Positions 36,320-45,673 of a stretch of DNA of 64,000 nucleotides are shown here, in pieces; within the stretch, counting starts at the first letter, position 1; each line of letters starts with the position of its first letter. Where the stretch lies: NCBI RefSeq assembly GCF_900167565.1, contig NZ_FUZV01000001.1:1488001-1552000 (forward strand), in the 5' to 3' direction. The translations under genes and the position numbers were made by a program. This stretch comes from Pseudoxanthomonas indica (GTDB lineage Bacteria > Pseudomonadota > Gammaproteobacteria > Xanthomonadales > Xanthomonadaceae). The notes below the pieces were generated by a model. The model had not been told where the DNA came from. It searched no databases and was given only the letters and a program-made list of their open reading frames with translations.

Positions 36320-37360
36320 ATGCCGCAATCCATCCGTTACCTGAGTACCCCGGACGGCGCCCGCCTGGCGTGGGCGTCCATGGGCTCCGGCCCGCCGCTG
36401 GTCAAGGCGGCCAACTGGCTCAGTCATCTGGAATACGATCTGGAAAGCCCGCTGTGGCGGCATTGGATCCAGTTCTTCGGCGAGCATTTCCGCTTCATCC
36501 GTTACGACGAACGCGGCTGCGGCATGACCGGCGGCGATCCGCGCGGCCTGAGCCTGCCGCATTGGCTGGCGGATCTGGAAGCGGTGGTGGAGGCCGCACG
36601 CCTGCAAGAGCCCTTCGTGCTGCTGGGCATCTCGCAAGGCGCGGCCGCGTGCCTGGCCTATGCCATCAAGCATCCCGAGCGCGTGTCGCGCCTGATCCTC
36701 TACGGCGGCTACGCCCGTGGCGCCTACCAGCGCGACGATCCCGAGTTCGCGCTCAAGTACCACGCCATCGCCGACATCGCGCGCACCGGCTGGGCCGAAG
36801 AGAACCCGGTGTTCCGGCAAGTGTTCACCTCGCGCTTCATGCCCGAGGCCAACGACATGCAAGTGCGCTGGTTCAATGAGCTGGCACGCATTACCACCAC
36901 CGCCGAAGCCGCGGGCGCATTGCTGGATTCGCGGGCGATGGTCAACGTCACCGACCTGCTGCCGCAGGTCCATGTCCCCACCCTGGTCTTGCACGGCCGC
37001 GAGGACGCGGTGGTGCCGCTGGAGGAAGGTCGCCTGATCGCCGCCGGCATCGCCGACGCGCAGTTCGTCGAACTCGAGTCACGCAATCACGTGCTGCTCG
37101 AAGACGAACCGGCGTGGAAACGGTTCTGCGAGGAAGTGCTGGGCTTCACGGGACAAGCCCAGGACCGGGCGCTTGCGCCACTGACCGAACGCGAGCGCCA
37201 GATCATCACCGCCCTGGCCCGGGGTCAGAGCAATGCCGAAATCGCGGCCGCGTTGTTCATCAGTGACAAGACGGTGCGCAACAGCCTGACCCGCATCTTC
37301 GAGAAACTCGGCGTGCGCTCCAGGACGCAGGCGATGGCGTTGTGGCGCAAGGGTGAGTGA
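36320..37360 (+). CDS. Alpha/beta hydrolase fused to a LuxR-type helix-turn-helix
   Basis: 346 residues. Residues 1-270 form an alpha/beta hydrolase with nucleophile Ser105 in GISQGAA, the acid in HGREDAVVP and the His in ESRNHVLLE. Residues about 280-346 are a LuxR-type helix-turn-helix (LTERERQIITALARGQSNAEIAA). This fusion is a known but poorly understood regulator type; the hydrolase may sense or degrade its own ligand. The catalytic residues look intact. It sits alone ahead of the low-GC leader of the next TBDR. Confidence 0.8.
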   Translation: MPQSIRYLSTPDGARLAWASMGSGPPLVKAANWLSHLEYDLESPLWRHWIQFFGEHFRFIRYDERGCGMTGGDPRGLSLPHWLADLEAVVEAARLQEPFVLLGISQGAAACLAYAIKHPERVSRLILYGGYARGAYQRDDPEFALKYHAIADIARTGWAEENPVFRQVFTSRFMPEANDMQVRWFNELARITTTAEAAGALLDSRAMVNVTDLLPQVHVPTLVLHGREDAVVPLEEGRLIAAGIADAQFVELESRNHVLLEDEPAWKRFCEEVLGFTGQAQDRALAPLTERERQIITALARGQSNAEIAAALFISDKTVRNSLTRIFEKLGVRSRTQAMALWRKGE

Positions 37361-37850
37361 CGCCGCTTCGATGCGATGCCCTTTCCAGAAGTCTGAAAGC
37401 GCTGTTTCGCTAGTCGCTTCGATGGCAGCGGTATCGCGCACATTTTTTGCGCAACCGATGCGCAAGATCACATCGCCGTCGAATAATCAGGATTACGAAA
37501 TTCATCGTTGTGATGCAAGCAGCGTAAGCGCCACTTCATGCGAACTCGGCAATGCACCACACGCGCGCTCGCTGAATGACAAACACTTTTTCTCTACCAG
37601 CCAAGCGCTTAGCGCAGCGCAGGCAGCAGCGCTCTCCATTCTGAAAACGCACATCAGCGTGTGGTTGTAAGTGAGCTTACTTTGCGTGCACTGAAATCGT
37701 GCGCGCGCTTTCACGCACCGATTGCGTGCTTGTTATTTTTCTGTTGCCAGTAAATTTCGTTACTGCTAATGCTTGAAGAATCACAGTAGCTCACAGCGCT
37801 ACTGCGATTCGACACATCACCCATAAAACCACTCTGACAGGGGATGCAGC
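37361..37850. promoter_or_regulatory. 490-bp lower-GC leader of the orphan TBDR with three inverted repeats
   Basis: No credible gene is in this stretch, and its base composition is visibly AT-richer than its surroundings. Three inverted repeats sit near its right end: GTAAG-N4-CTTAC (37668-37681), CAGTAA-N6-TTACTG (37748-37765) and CAGTAGC-N7-GCTACTG (37784-37804). The last two share the half-site CAGTAR. They are likely regulator sites for the TBDR at 37851, whose Shine-Dalgarno GGGGA lies 7 nt before its ATG. The identity of the regulator is unknown. Confidence 0.5.
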
Positions 37851-40505
37851 ATGAGCAAACGCGTTGGGGAACATTCGCGGATTTCGCACTCGACTCTGAC
37901 TACTTCGGTTCGGTTGGCGCTGGCGATGCTCGCCGTGGGCGCCGCCCCGCAAGCATGGTCGCAGACCGCCCAGGCCGAAACGCAGGCCCAGGCCCAGGCA
38001 CAAACGACGAACACGGGCACGAGCACCACCGGCAACCAGGCCACCACGCTGGATGTGGTGTCGGTACTGGGCAGCCGCACGACGCCGCGTACGGTGTCCA
38101 CGTCCGCCGTACCCATCGACATCATCAGCGGCGATGAATTCCGCAACCAGGGTGCGACGGATGCGCTCGATCAATTGCGTGTGCTGGTGCCGTCATTCAC
38201 CGTCAGCACGATTCCGATCGATGACGCGGCCAGCTTGATCCGTCCGGCCAACCTGCGCGGCCTGCCACCCGACAACACCCTGGTGCTGGTCAACGGCAAG
38301 CGCTTCCATCGTTCGGCGGTCATCACCTTCCTCGGTCACGGCTTGTCGGATGGCGCGCAGGGCCCGGATCTGTCGGTGTTCCCTTCGATGGCTTTGGAGC
38401 AGGTGGAAGTGCTGCGTGACGGCGCTGCCGCGCAATACGGTTCCGATGCCATCGCCGGCGTGATCAACTTCGGCCTGAAGAAGACCGCCGAGGGCGGTGC
38501 GTTCGAACTGTTCGCCGGCCAGTTCTACGAGGGCGATGGCTTCACCACCCAGTACTCGGCACAGGTCGGTCTGCCGCTGACTTCGCGCGGCTACGCCACC
38601 TTGACCGCCGAATGGCGCAAGGCCGATGACACCTCGCGCAGCGTGCAACGCGACGACGCCGCGGCGGACATTGCCGCCGGCTATCCGGGCGTGCGCGATC
38701 CGGTGCAGATCTGGGGTTCGCCGAAGGTCAACGACGACTTCAAGTTCGTCGCCAACCTGGGCATCTCCGGCGACAGCGCCGACTTCTATCTGTTCGGCAA
38801 CTACGCCAAGCGCGAAGTCGATGGCGGCTTCTATTACCGCGACCCCGCCGGACGCTCCGGCGTGTACACCAACGATGGCGGCGAGACCCTGCTCATCGGT
38901 GACCTGACCGGCGCCGGTGGCTGCCCGACCATTGCCTTGCGCGATGGCGACGGCAACCTGATTCCCTACTCCACCGTGGCGGGTCAGGTCGCGGGCTTGC
39001 CGGCCAACTGCTTCACCTTCCTGTCGATGTTCACCGGCGGCTTCACTCCGCGCTTTGGTGGCAGCCTGGAAGATCTGTCGGTGGTCGGCGGCGTCAAGGG
39101 CACGTGGAGCGACGACTGGCATTGGGACGTCAGCGCCACCTATGGCCGCAATGACATCGACTTCCTGATCTACAACACCATCAACGCCTCGCTGGGTCCC
39201 AACCAACCGCCCGGTCTGCGCTTCCATCCCGGCGGCAACATGCAGACCGAGAAGGGCGTGAACTTCGACATCACCCATGACATCGCCACCAGTTTCACCG
39301 CCCAGCCGCTGCGTCTGGCCGCCGGTGCGGAATGGCGCGAGGAGAGCTTCGAAATCAAGGCCGGTGATGGTCCGTCCACGGCGATCGGTCCGCTGACCGA
39401 TCAGGGCTTTGCGCTCGGCTCCAACGGCTTCAACGGCTTCAGCCCGCGCACCGCCGGCACCTTCGATCGCGCCAACTGGGCGGTCTATGCCGACCTGGAA
39501 GCGCAGTTCACCGAGCAGTTCCTGCTCGCCGCGGCGGTCCGCCACGAGGACTACGATGACTTCGGCGGCACCACCAAGGGCAAGCTGACCGGGCGCTTCG
39601 ATGTCACCGACACGTTTGCCCTGCGTGGCGCGATCAGCACCGGCTTCCGCGCGCCCACTCCCGGACAGGCCAATGCCAGCCAAATCACCACGGCTTTCAC
39701 CGCCGGCACCGGCCTGACCGACATCGCCACCTTGCCACCCACCAATCCCATCGCCCAGTTGAAGGGCGCCCAGCCGCTGACGCCGGAAGAATCGAAGAAC
39801 TATTCGGTCGGCATGGTCTGGGACAGCGGCAACTGGCTGGTGACGATCGATGCCTACCGTATCGAAGTGGAGGATCGCATCGCGCTCAGCACCAACTTCG
39901 ACCTGACCGAAGAAGAGCGCGACGCCCTGGTGGCGGCGGGCAATCCGGAGGCGGCGTCGATTTCCTCGGTGACCTACTTCGGCAACTCCTTCGACACCAC
40001 CACCTCGGGTGTGGATTTCGTCGGCAGCTACGAGAGCGATCACTTCGGCGGCGACACCACCTACTCGCTGGCGATGAACTGGAACAAGACCGAAGTGGAT
40101 CGCTACAACCCCGACTTCGTCAACGAGTCACGCGTGTACAAGCTGGAAGAATCGCTGCCCAAGACCAAGGGCTACCTCAGCGTCAACCACCAGCGCGAGG
40201 TCTTCCACGCCAACCTGCGCCTGGCTTACTACGGCTCCTGGTACGAGGATCACCTGGACAGCGGCGTGATCTCCGCGGCCGATGGCGGCCTGCCGATCTA
40301 CAGCGGCAGCAAGTTCATCGTCGATGCGGAAGTGGGCTGGAAGCTGCCCTCGGGCATCTACTTCAACCTCGGCGCGCAGAATCTGTTCGACGAAGTGCCC
40401 GAAGACAATCCGTGGGGCGGCGTGGCCGGTGCGCAGTATCCGGTGCACTCCCCGTATGGCTTCAACGGCGGGTTCTACTACGCCCGCGTGGGCTGGACGT
40501 TCTAA
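37851..40505 (+). CDS. TonB-dependent receptor, orphan
   Basis: 884-residue outer-membrane receptor with a signal peptide, a long low-complexity Gln/Ala/Thr stretch, a plug (LRGLPPDNTLVLVNGKRFHRSAV, ending GVINFGLKK) and a barrel ending GFYYARVGWTF. The plug pattern is that of a broad TBDR group common in Xanthomonadaceae. Substrate unknown; no enzymes follow it on the same strand. A hairpin follows. Confidence 0.88.
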   Translation: MSKRVGEHSRISHSTLTTSVRLALAMLAVGAAPQAWSQTAQAETQAQAQAQTTNTGTSTTGNQATTLDVVSVLGSRTTPRTVSTSAVPIDIISGDEFRNQGATDALDQLRVLVPSFTVSTIPIDDAASLIRPANLRGLPPDNTLVLVNGKRFHRSAVITFLGHGLSDGAQGPDLSVFPSMALEQVEVLRDGAAAQYGSDAIAGVINFGLKKTAEGGAFELFAGQFYEGDGFTTQYSAQVGLPLTSRGYATLTAEWRKADDTSRSVQRDDAAADIAAGYPGVRDPVQIWGSPKVNDDFKFVANLGISGDSADFYLFGNYAKREVDGGFYYRDPAGRSGVYTNDGGETLLIGDLTGAGGCPTIALRDGDGNLIPYSTVAGQVAGLPANCFTFLSMFTGGFTPRFGGSLEDLSVVGGVKGTWSDDWHWDVSATYGRNDIDFLIYNTINASLGPNQPPGLRFHPGGNMQTEKGVNFDITHDIATSFTAQPLRLAAGAEWREESFEIKAGDGPSTAIGPLTDQGFALGSNGFNGFSPRTAGTFDRANWAVYADLEAQFTEQFLLAAAVRHEDYDDFGGTTKGKLTGRFDVTDTFALRGAISTGFRAPTPGQANASQITTAFTAGTGLTDIATLPPTNPIAQLKGAQPLTPEESKNYSVGMVWDSGNWLVTIDAYRIEVEDRIALSTNFDLTEEERDALVAAGNPEAASISSVTYFGNSFDTTTSGVDFVGSYESDHFGGDTTYSLAMNWNKTEVDRYNPDFVNESRVYKLEESLPKTKGYLSVNHQREVFHANLRLAYYGSWYEDHLDSGVISAADGGLPIYSGSKFIVDAEVGWKLPSGIYFNLGAQNLFDEVPEDNPWGGVAGAQYPVHSPYGFNGGFYYARVGWTF

Positions 40506-40517
40506 GGTGAATGGCGA

Positions 40518-40545
40518 GACGGCCTTGCAATGTGGCAAGGCCGTC
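40518..40545 (+). terminator. Hairpin downstream of orphan TBDR
   Basis: An 11-bp stem (GACGGCCTTGC / GCAAGGCCGTC) with a 6-nt loop lies 13 bp after the TBDR stop. Only a weak T-rich tail follows. It sits between convergent genes and may terminate both. Confidence 0.55.
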
Positions 40546-40595
40546 CGTTGCATCCCTTCTTCACGTATCGACCCACGGCGCCCATCGCGAGCGCG

Positions 40596-42083
40596 CTATC
40601 TGACAACGGCCGGTCGCTCGAAAGCGGGCGCCGGCAGGGTCACTTCTTCCGGCAGCCCCTCAGTGCTGCCCGTGCGCAGGAATCCGTAGACCGCCTCCTG
40701 CACCGCCGGCTCATTGCGCAGCAGATACATGGCGCCATCGTGACCACCGCGGTGGACGCGTATCAGGTGGCCCCGGCGGAAGTAGGGAAGCAACTCCAGG
40801 CTGTTGTCGATGGGCGTGGAGGTATCCCAGTCACCATGCACCAGGACCACCGGGATGGCGCTGGCCACCGGTGTGCGGAAATCATCGCCCATGTCGCGCG
40901 TGGGCCAATCGGGAGCCGAGGCGATATTGGCTTCGAAGTTCCATCTTCCCAGCATCGGCAGCGCCGGATCGTGGCGCAGCTGGCGCTCGCGTTCGGCGGT
41001 GACGCCCAGGCTGCTGTCGACCAGCGGGCCGATGAGGATGGAATCTCCGCCCTGGCGATCCTCGATCACTTCACGGGCCCAGCGCGCGTAGTCTCCGCGA
41101 TACACGGCCAGCAGATGCGCAGGCCAGGCTTCCGGTTCCGCTGCATGCGCGAGCAAGGCCAGTTGCAGATCCTCCGCTCCCAGCACCACCGAGGTCTGGC
41201 TGCCGTCTTCGTTGCGGACCTGGGTGGTGATCGGGCCACGTGCGAATCGATTGTGCAGCGCCTGGATGACCGCCATCATTCCGCCTGCGGGGAGATCTTC
41301 CCGCAAGCCGGGATCACGGTCGGCGTCCTGCGCCATGCGTTGCAAGGCGGCATACACCGGCGTCGGCATGTCGTAGCCATTGTTCAACGGCTCCACGCCT
41401 GACAGCACCGCACGGGCCACGCGCGATGGATGCTTCTGCATCACCGCCAGACTCCATTGCGAGCCGAAGCTGCCGCCAAACAGACTGATGCGTTCGTAGC
41501 CCAGCGCCTGACGCAACGCATCGACGTCATCGGCGAAGGCGCCGATGTCGTAGCCGGACAGATCCTTGTCCGGATGGGCCGCGATGGCGGCGTGCGCGCG
41601 TCGTTTCATCTCGCGTGCGGACGCCGACACGGACGCCGGCTGGTCCAGCGCCTCGGCTTCGCGCCGCACCAGCAACTGCTCGCCACGCACGCTGTAGCCG
41701 CGCTGCTCGACCACCACCAGATCCGCCACGTTCGCCAGCGCCAGCCAGGTGCGCAAGCGGCCCATGTCGTTGCTGGCAAACGCGCCCAGCACACTGAGGC
41801 CGGGGCCGCCGGGCAGCCAGAAGATCGGCGGCGCCTCGCTCGCGTGGCGGGCGCGGATGCGGGCGAAGCCCACGCCAATCAGCCGGCTGCCAGGCTTGCT
41901 GCGATTCTCGGGGACATGCAACGTGCCGATTTCGTAAGCCACCGGGTTGCCCTGCTCGTCCCGCAGCGTGCCCTGTTCGATCACCACTTCGCCCGCTTGC
42001 GGCTGCGCCGATGACAGCGCAGGAAGCAACAGCAAGAGCATGCCTGCCGCTATCCCCAGTTGACCTGCGAACGGAATGCGCAT
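40596..42083 (-). CDS. Secreted alpha/beta hydrolase, tripeptidyl aminopeptidase (TAP)-like
   Basis: 495 residues with a signal peptide (LLLLLPALSSAQ) followed by an alpha/beta hydrolase. The oxyanion region is FWLPGGPG, the nucleophile Ser in GGSFGSQ, the acid in HGDWDTSTP and the His in RGGHDGAM. The TAP C-terminal domain is present. It probably works in the periplasm as a peptidase or esterase. It converges on the orphan TBDR. Confidence 0.82.
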   Translation of the reverse strand: MRIPFAGQLGIAAGMLLLLLPALSSAQPQAGEVVIEQGTLRDEQGNPVAYEIGTLHVPENRSKPGSRLIGVGFARIRARHASEAPPIFWLPGGPGLSVLGAFASNDMGRLRTWLALANVADLVVVEQRGYSVRGEQLLVRREAEALDQPASVSASAREMKRRAHAAIAAHPDKDLSGYDIGAFADDVDALRQALGYERISLFGGSFGSQWSLAVMQKHPSRVARAVLSGVEPLNNGYDMPTPVYAALQRMAQDADRDPGLREDLPAGGMMAVIQALHNRFARGPITTQVRNEDGSQTSVVLGAEDLQLALLAHAAEPEAWPAHLLAVYRGDYARWAREVIEDRQGGDSILIGPLVDSSLGVTAERERQLRHDPALPMLGRWNFEANIASAPDWPTRDMGDDFRTPVASAIPVVLVHGDWDTSTPIDNSLELLPYFRRGHLIRVHRGGHDGAMYLLRNEPAVQEAVYGFLRTGSTEGLPEEVTLPAPAFERPAVVR

Positions 42084-42170
42084 CGTGGCTTTCCTTCTGG
42101 ACCGGTGGCCTTCTGACTCGGTCGCGGGCGAAAAGTTCGCCGCCGTGAAGCGGCAGGACCGTCGCGCGGC

Positions 42171-44813
42171 CTATTCCCGCACGGCCTGCGACGCCGGTCG
42201 CGGATGGGAGGCCGGCAACGGCTGCCGGCTGACCACCAGCGTCTGCACGGGCAGGTTGTCGTCCAGCCGCCAGATCTTGAGGGTGTGGGGACCGGCGCTC
42301 ACCTCGGGCAGGGTCAGCTGCAGCCGACGCAGGTTGTCCTCCACCGTGCGGTTCCAGTCGCGCTGTTCCTGCGTGGTGGCTTCGGTGGGCGCCGGCACCA
42401 GGCGACTGCCCAGCACGCTCATGGGGCCCTGGTCGATGGACACACCGATCCGCTGTTCACCGGCGCCGCTGACATCCAGCGTCGGCACCAGCAGCAGTTG
42501 CACGTGCAGGTCGCCTGCTCCGGCCAGCTCGAGGTCGTATTCCAGGCGCATGCCGTCCTGCTGCCGCGTCGGTGGCTGGCCTTGCGGCAGGCTGATGACC
42601 GCGTCGCTGCTGTGTCCCAGGTTCGGCACGACCTGCCACTGCAGGCCCGCCGCCGGAATGGCGCGGGCAAATTTCGCGGCTTCGATGACGAGAGGTGCAT
42701 CCACTCCATTGCCGACCGAAGAGGTGCGATCGAGGGCGCTTGCGAACTCGACTTCGATGGGCGCAGTTCCCTGCGCAGCCACCCGTCGCACCAACGGCAT
42801 CACGTCGTGATCGGGCTGCTGCCACCCGCTGTAGCCGATATGGGTCTGCGCCATCATGCCGTTCCACTTGCCGTCGCCGATGGCGTGGTACTCAGCCTTC
42901 AGTTCGGCGTCGCGCTGGAACGCCGCTTCCGCGCGATCGGCAAACGCGTTCGCTCGCGGATCACCCTGCGCTGCCAGCCGGCGGTTCCATGCCACCGCGT
43001 AGTACAGGCGATGAAGGTTGGCCAGCGCACGGATGGGATGTTCGACCAGTTGGAAGTACGCGGGAAGTTGCTCGTCGCGCAAGCCGGCGCGCACCTTCAG
43101 CAGGTCCTGTTCCAGCGTGTCCCATTCGGCCACCCTCGCGGCGAACTCGCCGCCGTCGAGCGCGTCTCCGTCGCGCGGCCTGCCGTCGGTGGCTCCCAGC
43201 GGAAAGCTATCCGCATCAATCAGTTCGGGCTTCCGGCGCGCGGCATATTGGCTGTAGCGGGTGAGCAAGGCTCCAATCGCCGGCCCCGCTTCGGCGCCGA
43301 ACTGCGCGCCCGCCCAGTCGCGTGGAAAGGCGGCCATCGCCTCGACCGTCATCGCCTCCGGATTCCAGGCCTGGCGCAGGAAGAAGCTCAACGGAAATTC
43401 CATCGGCTTGATGTCGCCCACGTTGACCATCCACAGCGCGCGCGCACCGCGTGCATAGGCCAGGTCCATCTGCTGCCAGGTCTTTTCATTCTGGTTGGTG
43501 TTGAGCCATTTGTAGTTGCGCGGCAGGCCGACATAGTCGAAGTGGTAGTACACGCCGTAGCCACCGGCGCGCGGCTTGTCATCGGTGGGCAGGCGGCGGA
43601 TCTGGCCCCAGTTGTCATCGGCGAACAGCAGGATGACGTCGTCCGGCACGCGCATGCCGTGGTCGTAGTAATCCTGCACTTCTTTGTACAGGGCCCAGAC
43701 CTGCGGGGTTTCCCGCGCCGGCCTTCCGGTCACGTCGGCGATGATCGCACGCTGGTCGCTGACGATGGTTTCCAGCAGCTGCGTCGCGGTGCCTTCCTGC
43801 ATCGCCTCGTCGCCATCGCCGCGCATGCCCACGGTGACCAGGCTGTCGTAAGCCTGGCCGTGGCCCTTGCTGACCATCCGTTCGATGCCGCCACGCCAGA
43901 AGGTGCGCAGGTGGGCCGCGTTGCTGCCGTAGTCCCATTTGCCGCCGGTGACGCCCTGCTCCGTATGGCGATGCCACTCGTCGTGCGCGCGGGTCATCGG
44001 CTCATGGTGGGAGGTGCCCATGACCACGCCCATCGCGTCGGCCAGGACGATGTTCTGCGGATCGTCGTCGTTGAACGCCTTGGGCGGCCACATCGCCGGC
44101 CACAAGGTATTGCCTTTCAGGCGCAGCAGCAGTTCGAACACATGCGCGTACATCCGTGCGTTGTAGCCACCAAAGTTCTGCTTGGCCCAGTCGCCGAAGG
44201 CCGGCTCTTCGTCATTGATGAAGAAGCCGCGATATTTCACCCGAGGGTGGTCGCCTGCGCTGCCGCCGACCAGGTAGACATTGCGCTGCAACCGCACCGG
44301 CACGTCGGCGAACCAGTGCCAGGGCGAGACGCCGATCTTTTCCGAGAGGTCATACAAACCGAACACGGCGCCACGCCGATCCGAACCCACCACGATCAGA
44401 GCGCGTTCGATACCGGGCACGGGCTGGTCGATCACGATCTGGCGGTAGCCTTCCCACTGCCCTGCCAGGTCGGCCACGGCCAGCTTGCGCGCCTTCACCA
44501 GTTGATCGATCAGCGCGCTCTGCCCGAGCACGCCCACGATCACGACACTGCCGCGCGCCTGGTGCATGTCCGCGATACGGCGCGCGGGCTGGCCGCCGAC
44601 GCGCTGCAGGTCCGCGGCGAAACTTTCTGCGGCGTGCTGCACGGCCGGATCGGCCGTGGCCTCCACCACGACGTCCGCTGGCCGGCCCTCGGCGATGAGG
44701 GCGAAGCCACCCTCGACCCCCTGGAAGCAGGCCGCCAGCGGTTGATTGCATGCCTGCGCCGGAACCCGCCAGATCGAAAAGACGAACAGGCCGGCCAGCA
44801 GCAGTTTTTTCAT
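42171..44813 (-). CDS. GH115 xylan alpha-1,2-glucuronidase
   Basis: 880-residue exported enzyme (signal peptide MKKLLLAGLFVFSIWRVPAQA) of family GH115, which removes (4-O-methyl-)glucuronic acid from polymeric or long-chain xylan. Recognisable regions: RGFFINDEEPAFGDWA, NTLWPAMWPPKAF, GMRGDGDEAM, LLFADDNWGQIR and the C-terminal beta-sandwich (TRQQDGMRLEYDLEL). It is last in a minus-strand operon GPH, GH43, epimerase, GH115; the overlaps are 4 bp. It complements the GH10 xylanases. Confidence 0.9.
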   Translation of the reverse strand: MKKLLLAGLFVFSIWRVPAQACNQPLAACFQGVEGGFALIAEGRPADVVVEATADPAVQHAAESFAADLQRVGGQPARRIADMHQARGSVVIVGVLGQSALIDQLVKARKLAVADLAGQWEGYRQIVIDQPVPGIERALIVVGSDRRGAVFGLYDLSEKIGVSPWHWFADVPVRLQRNVYLVGGSAGDHPRVKYRGFFINDEEPAFGDWAKQNFGGYNARMYAHVFELLLRLKGNTLWPAMWPPKAFNDDDPQNIVLADAMGVVMGTSHHEPMTRAHDEWHRHTEQGVTGGKWDYGSNAAHLRTFWRGGIERMVSKGHGQAYDSLVTVGMRGDGDEAMQEGTATQLLETIVSDQRAIIADVTGRPARETPQVWALYKEVQDYYDHGMRVPDDVILLFADDNWGQIRRLPTDDKPRAGGYGVYYHFDYVGLPRNYKWLNTNQNEKTWQQMDLAYARGARALWMVNVGDIKPMEFPLSFFLRQAWNPEAMTVEAMAAFPRDWAGAQFGAEAGPAIGALLTRYSQYAARRKPELIDADSFPLGATDGRPRDGDALDGGEFAARVAEWDTLEQDLLKVRAGLRDEQLPAYFQLVEHPIRALANLHRLYYAVAWNRRLAAQGDPRANAFADRAEAAFQRDAELKAEYHAIGDGKWNGMMAQTHIGYSGWQQPDHDVMPLVRRVAAQGTAPIEVEFASALDRTSSVGNGVDAPLVIEAAKFARAIPAAGLQWQVVPNLGHSSDAVISLPQGQPPTRQQDGMRLEYDLELAGAGDLHVQLLLVPTLDVSGAGEQRIGVSIDQGPMSVLGSRLVPAPTEATTQEQRDWNRTVEDNLRRLQLTLPEVSAGPHTLKIWRLDDNLPVQTLVVSRQPLPASHPRPASQAVRE

Positions 44814-45673
44814 GCGTCGGCTGAAGACCCGGGCTGACGCCAGTCGAACAGGAACTCCATCGCCAGCACCTCACCGGTCGCCAGCACGTGCGGGGTCAGG
44901 TTGAAGGCATCGGGCGGGCCGGTCTGCGGCTCGACGCAGGTCGCATGCGCGGGCGCGTCGTAGACCACCCAGTGCTGCTGGTCCGAGGTCAGTTGCAACC
45001 GCTGGTTTCCGCGCAGCAGCACCACCTCTGCGGGCCCGAGGAAGCAGTCGTCCCACGGGTGCAGGGGTGGCGGTGCCAGCGGCAGCGTGGCCATGCCGTG
45101 CGCGTCGCGCGGGTAGTACAGCGGGGCGTCGAAGATCAGCTGGTCGGGCTTGCGGAACCACGGATGCCAACCGATGACCGCCGGCATGGCCTGTTCACCC
45201 GCCTGCAATGACAGATGCAGGTGCAGCTGGCGATCGCGCAGGGTGAGGCGCTGGCGGGCGATGCCGCCGAACGGCCAGCCTGGATCCTGCGGCAGGTGCA
45301 GCGACAGTTCGGCGCTGTCATCGGTGCTGGCATCCAGCGTCCAAGGCAGCGCATAGCCCAGACCGTGCAGGGCGTGGGGCGGCATGTTGATCGGCAACTG
45401 CCAGTTGCGGCCTTCAAAGTGGAAGCGCCCTTCGCGGATGCGGCCGGCCCACGGCAACATGGGATAGCAGCCCCATTGGATCGCATCGAGGCGCCCGCTT
45501 TCGGGGCCGATCAACTGTTCGATGCCGTCGACGTGGATCTGCGCGATGCGGCCACCGGCCTGCGGTGCCAGATCCACCTGCAGATCGCCGGCTGCCAAGT
45601 GCACGAGTGGACCCACCGCTATCGGCGCCATCGCGTCGTAGCGCGGCGTTCCCGCGCGCGACTCACTCGCCAT
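44810..45673 (-). CDS. Aldose 1-epimerase-like protein
   Basis: 287-residue galactose-mutarotase-fold protein (GIEQLIGPES, PWAGRIREGRFHF, HALHGLGYALPW with the catalytic His, IGWHPWF, and a late acidic region VEPQTGP). It has no signal peptide. ATG 45673 overlaps the GH43 stop by 11 bp and the GH115 start by 4 bp, so it is tightly coupled. A likely job is xylose mutarotation to feed the isomerase. Confidence 0.8.
   Translation of the reverse strand: MASESRAGTPRYDAMAPIAVGPLVHLAAGDLQVDLAPQAGGRIAQIHVDGIEQLIGPESGRLDAIQWGCYPMLPWAGRIREGRFHFEGRNWQLPINMPPHALHGLGYALPWTLDASTDDSAELSLHLPQDPGWPFGGIARQRLTLRDRQLHLHLSLQAGEQAMPAVIGWHPWFRKPDQLIFDAPLYYPRDAHGMATLPLAPPPLHPWDDCFLGPAEVVLLRGNQRLQLTSDQQHWVVYDAPAHATCVEPQTGPPDAFNLTPHVLATGEVLAMEFLFDWRQPGSSADA

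Noticed and set aside
37393..37408. TGAAAGCGCTGTTTCG as a LacI-type operator for the orphan TBDR
   Set aside because: Only one half is well conserved, it needs a one-base insertion to be palindromic, and it lies about 440 bp from the start with no matching regulator nearby.
37793..37804. A xyl-box at the orphan TBDR promoter (core AGCGCTA)
   Set aside because: Only the seven-base core fits; the flanks do not, and the sequence is better explained as the right arm of the CAGTAGC/GCTACTG repeat.
42204..44837. An 877-codon plus-strand frame over the GH115 gene
   Set aside because: Antisense shadow of GH115; same reasons.
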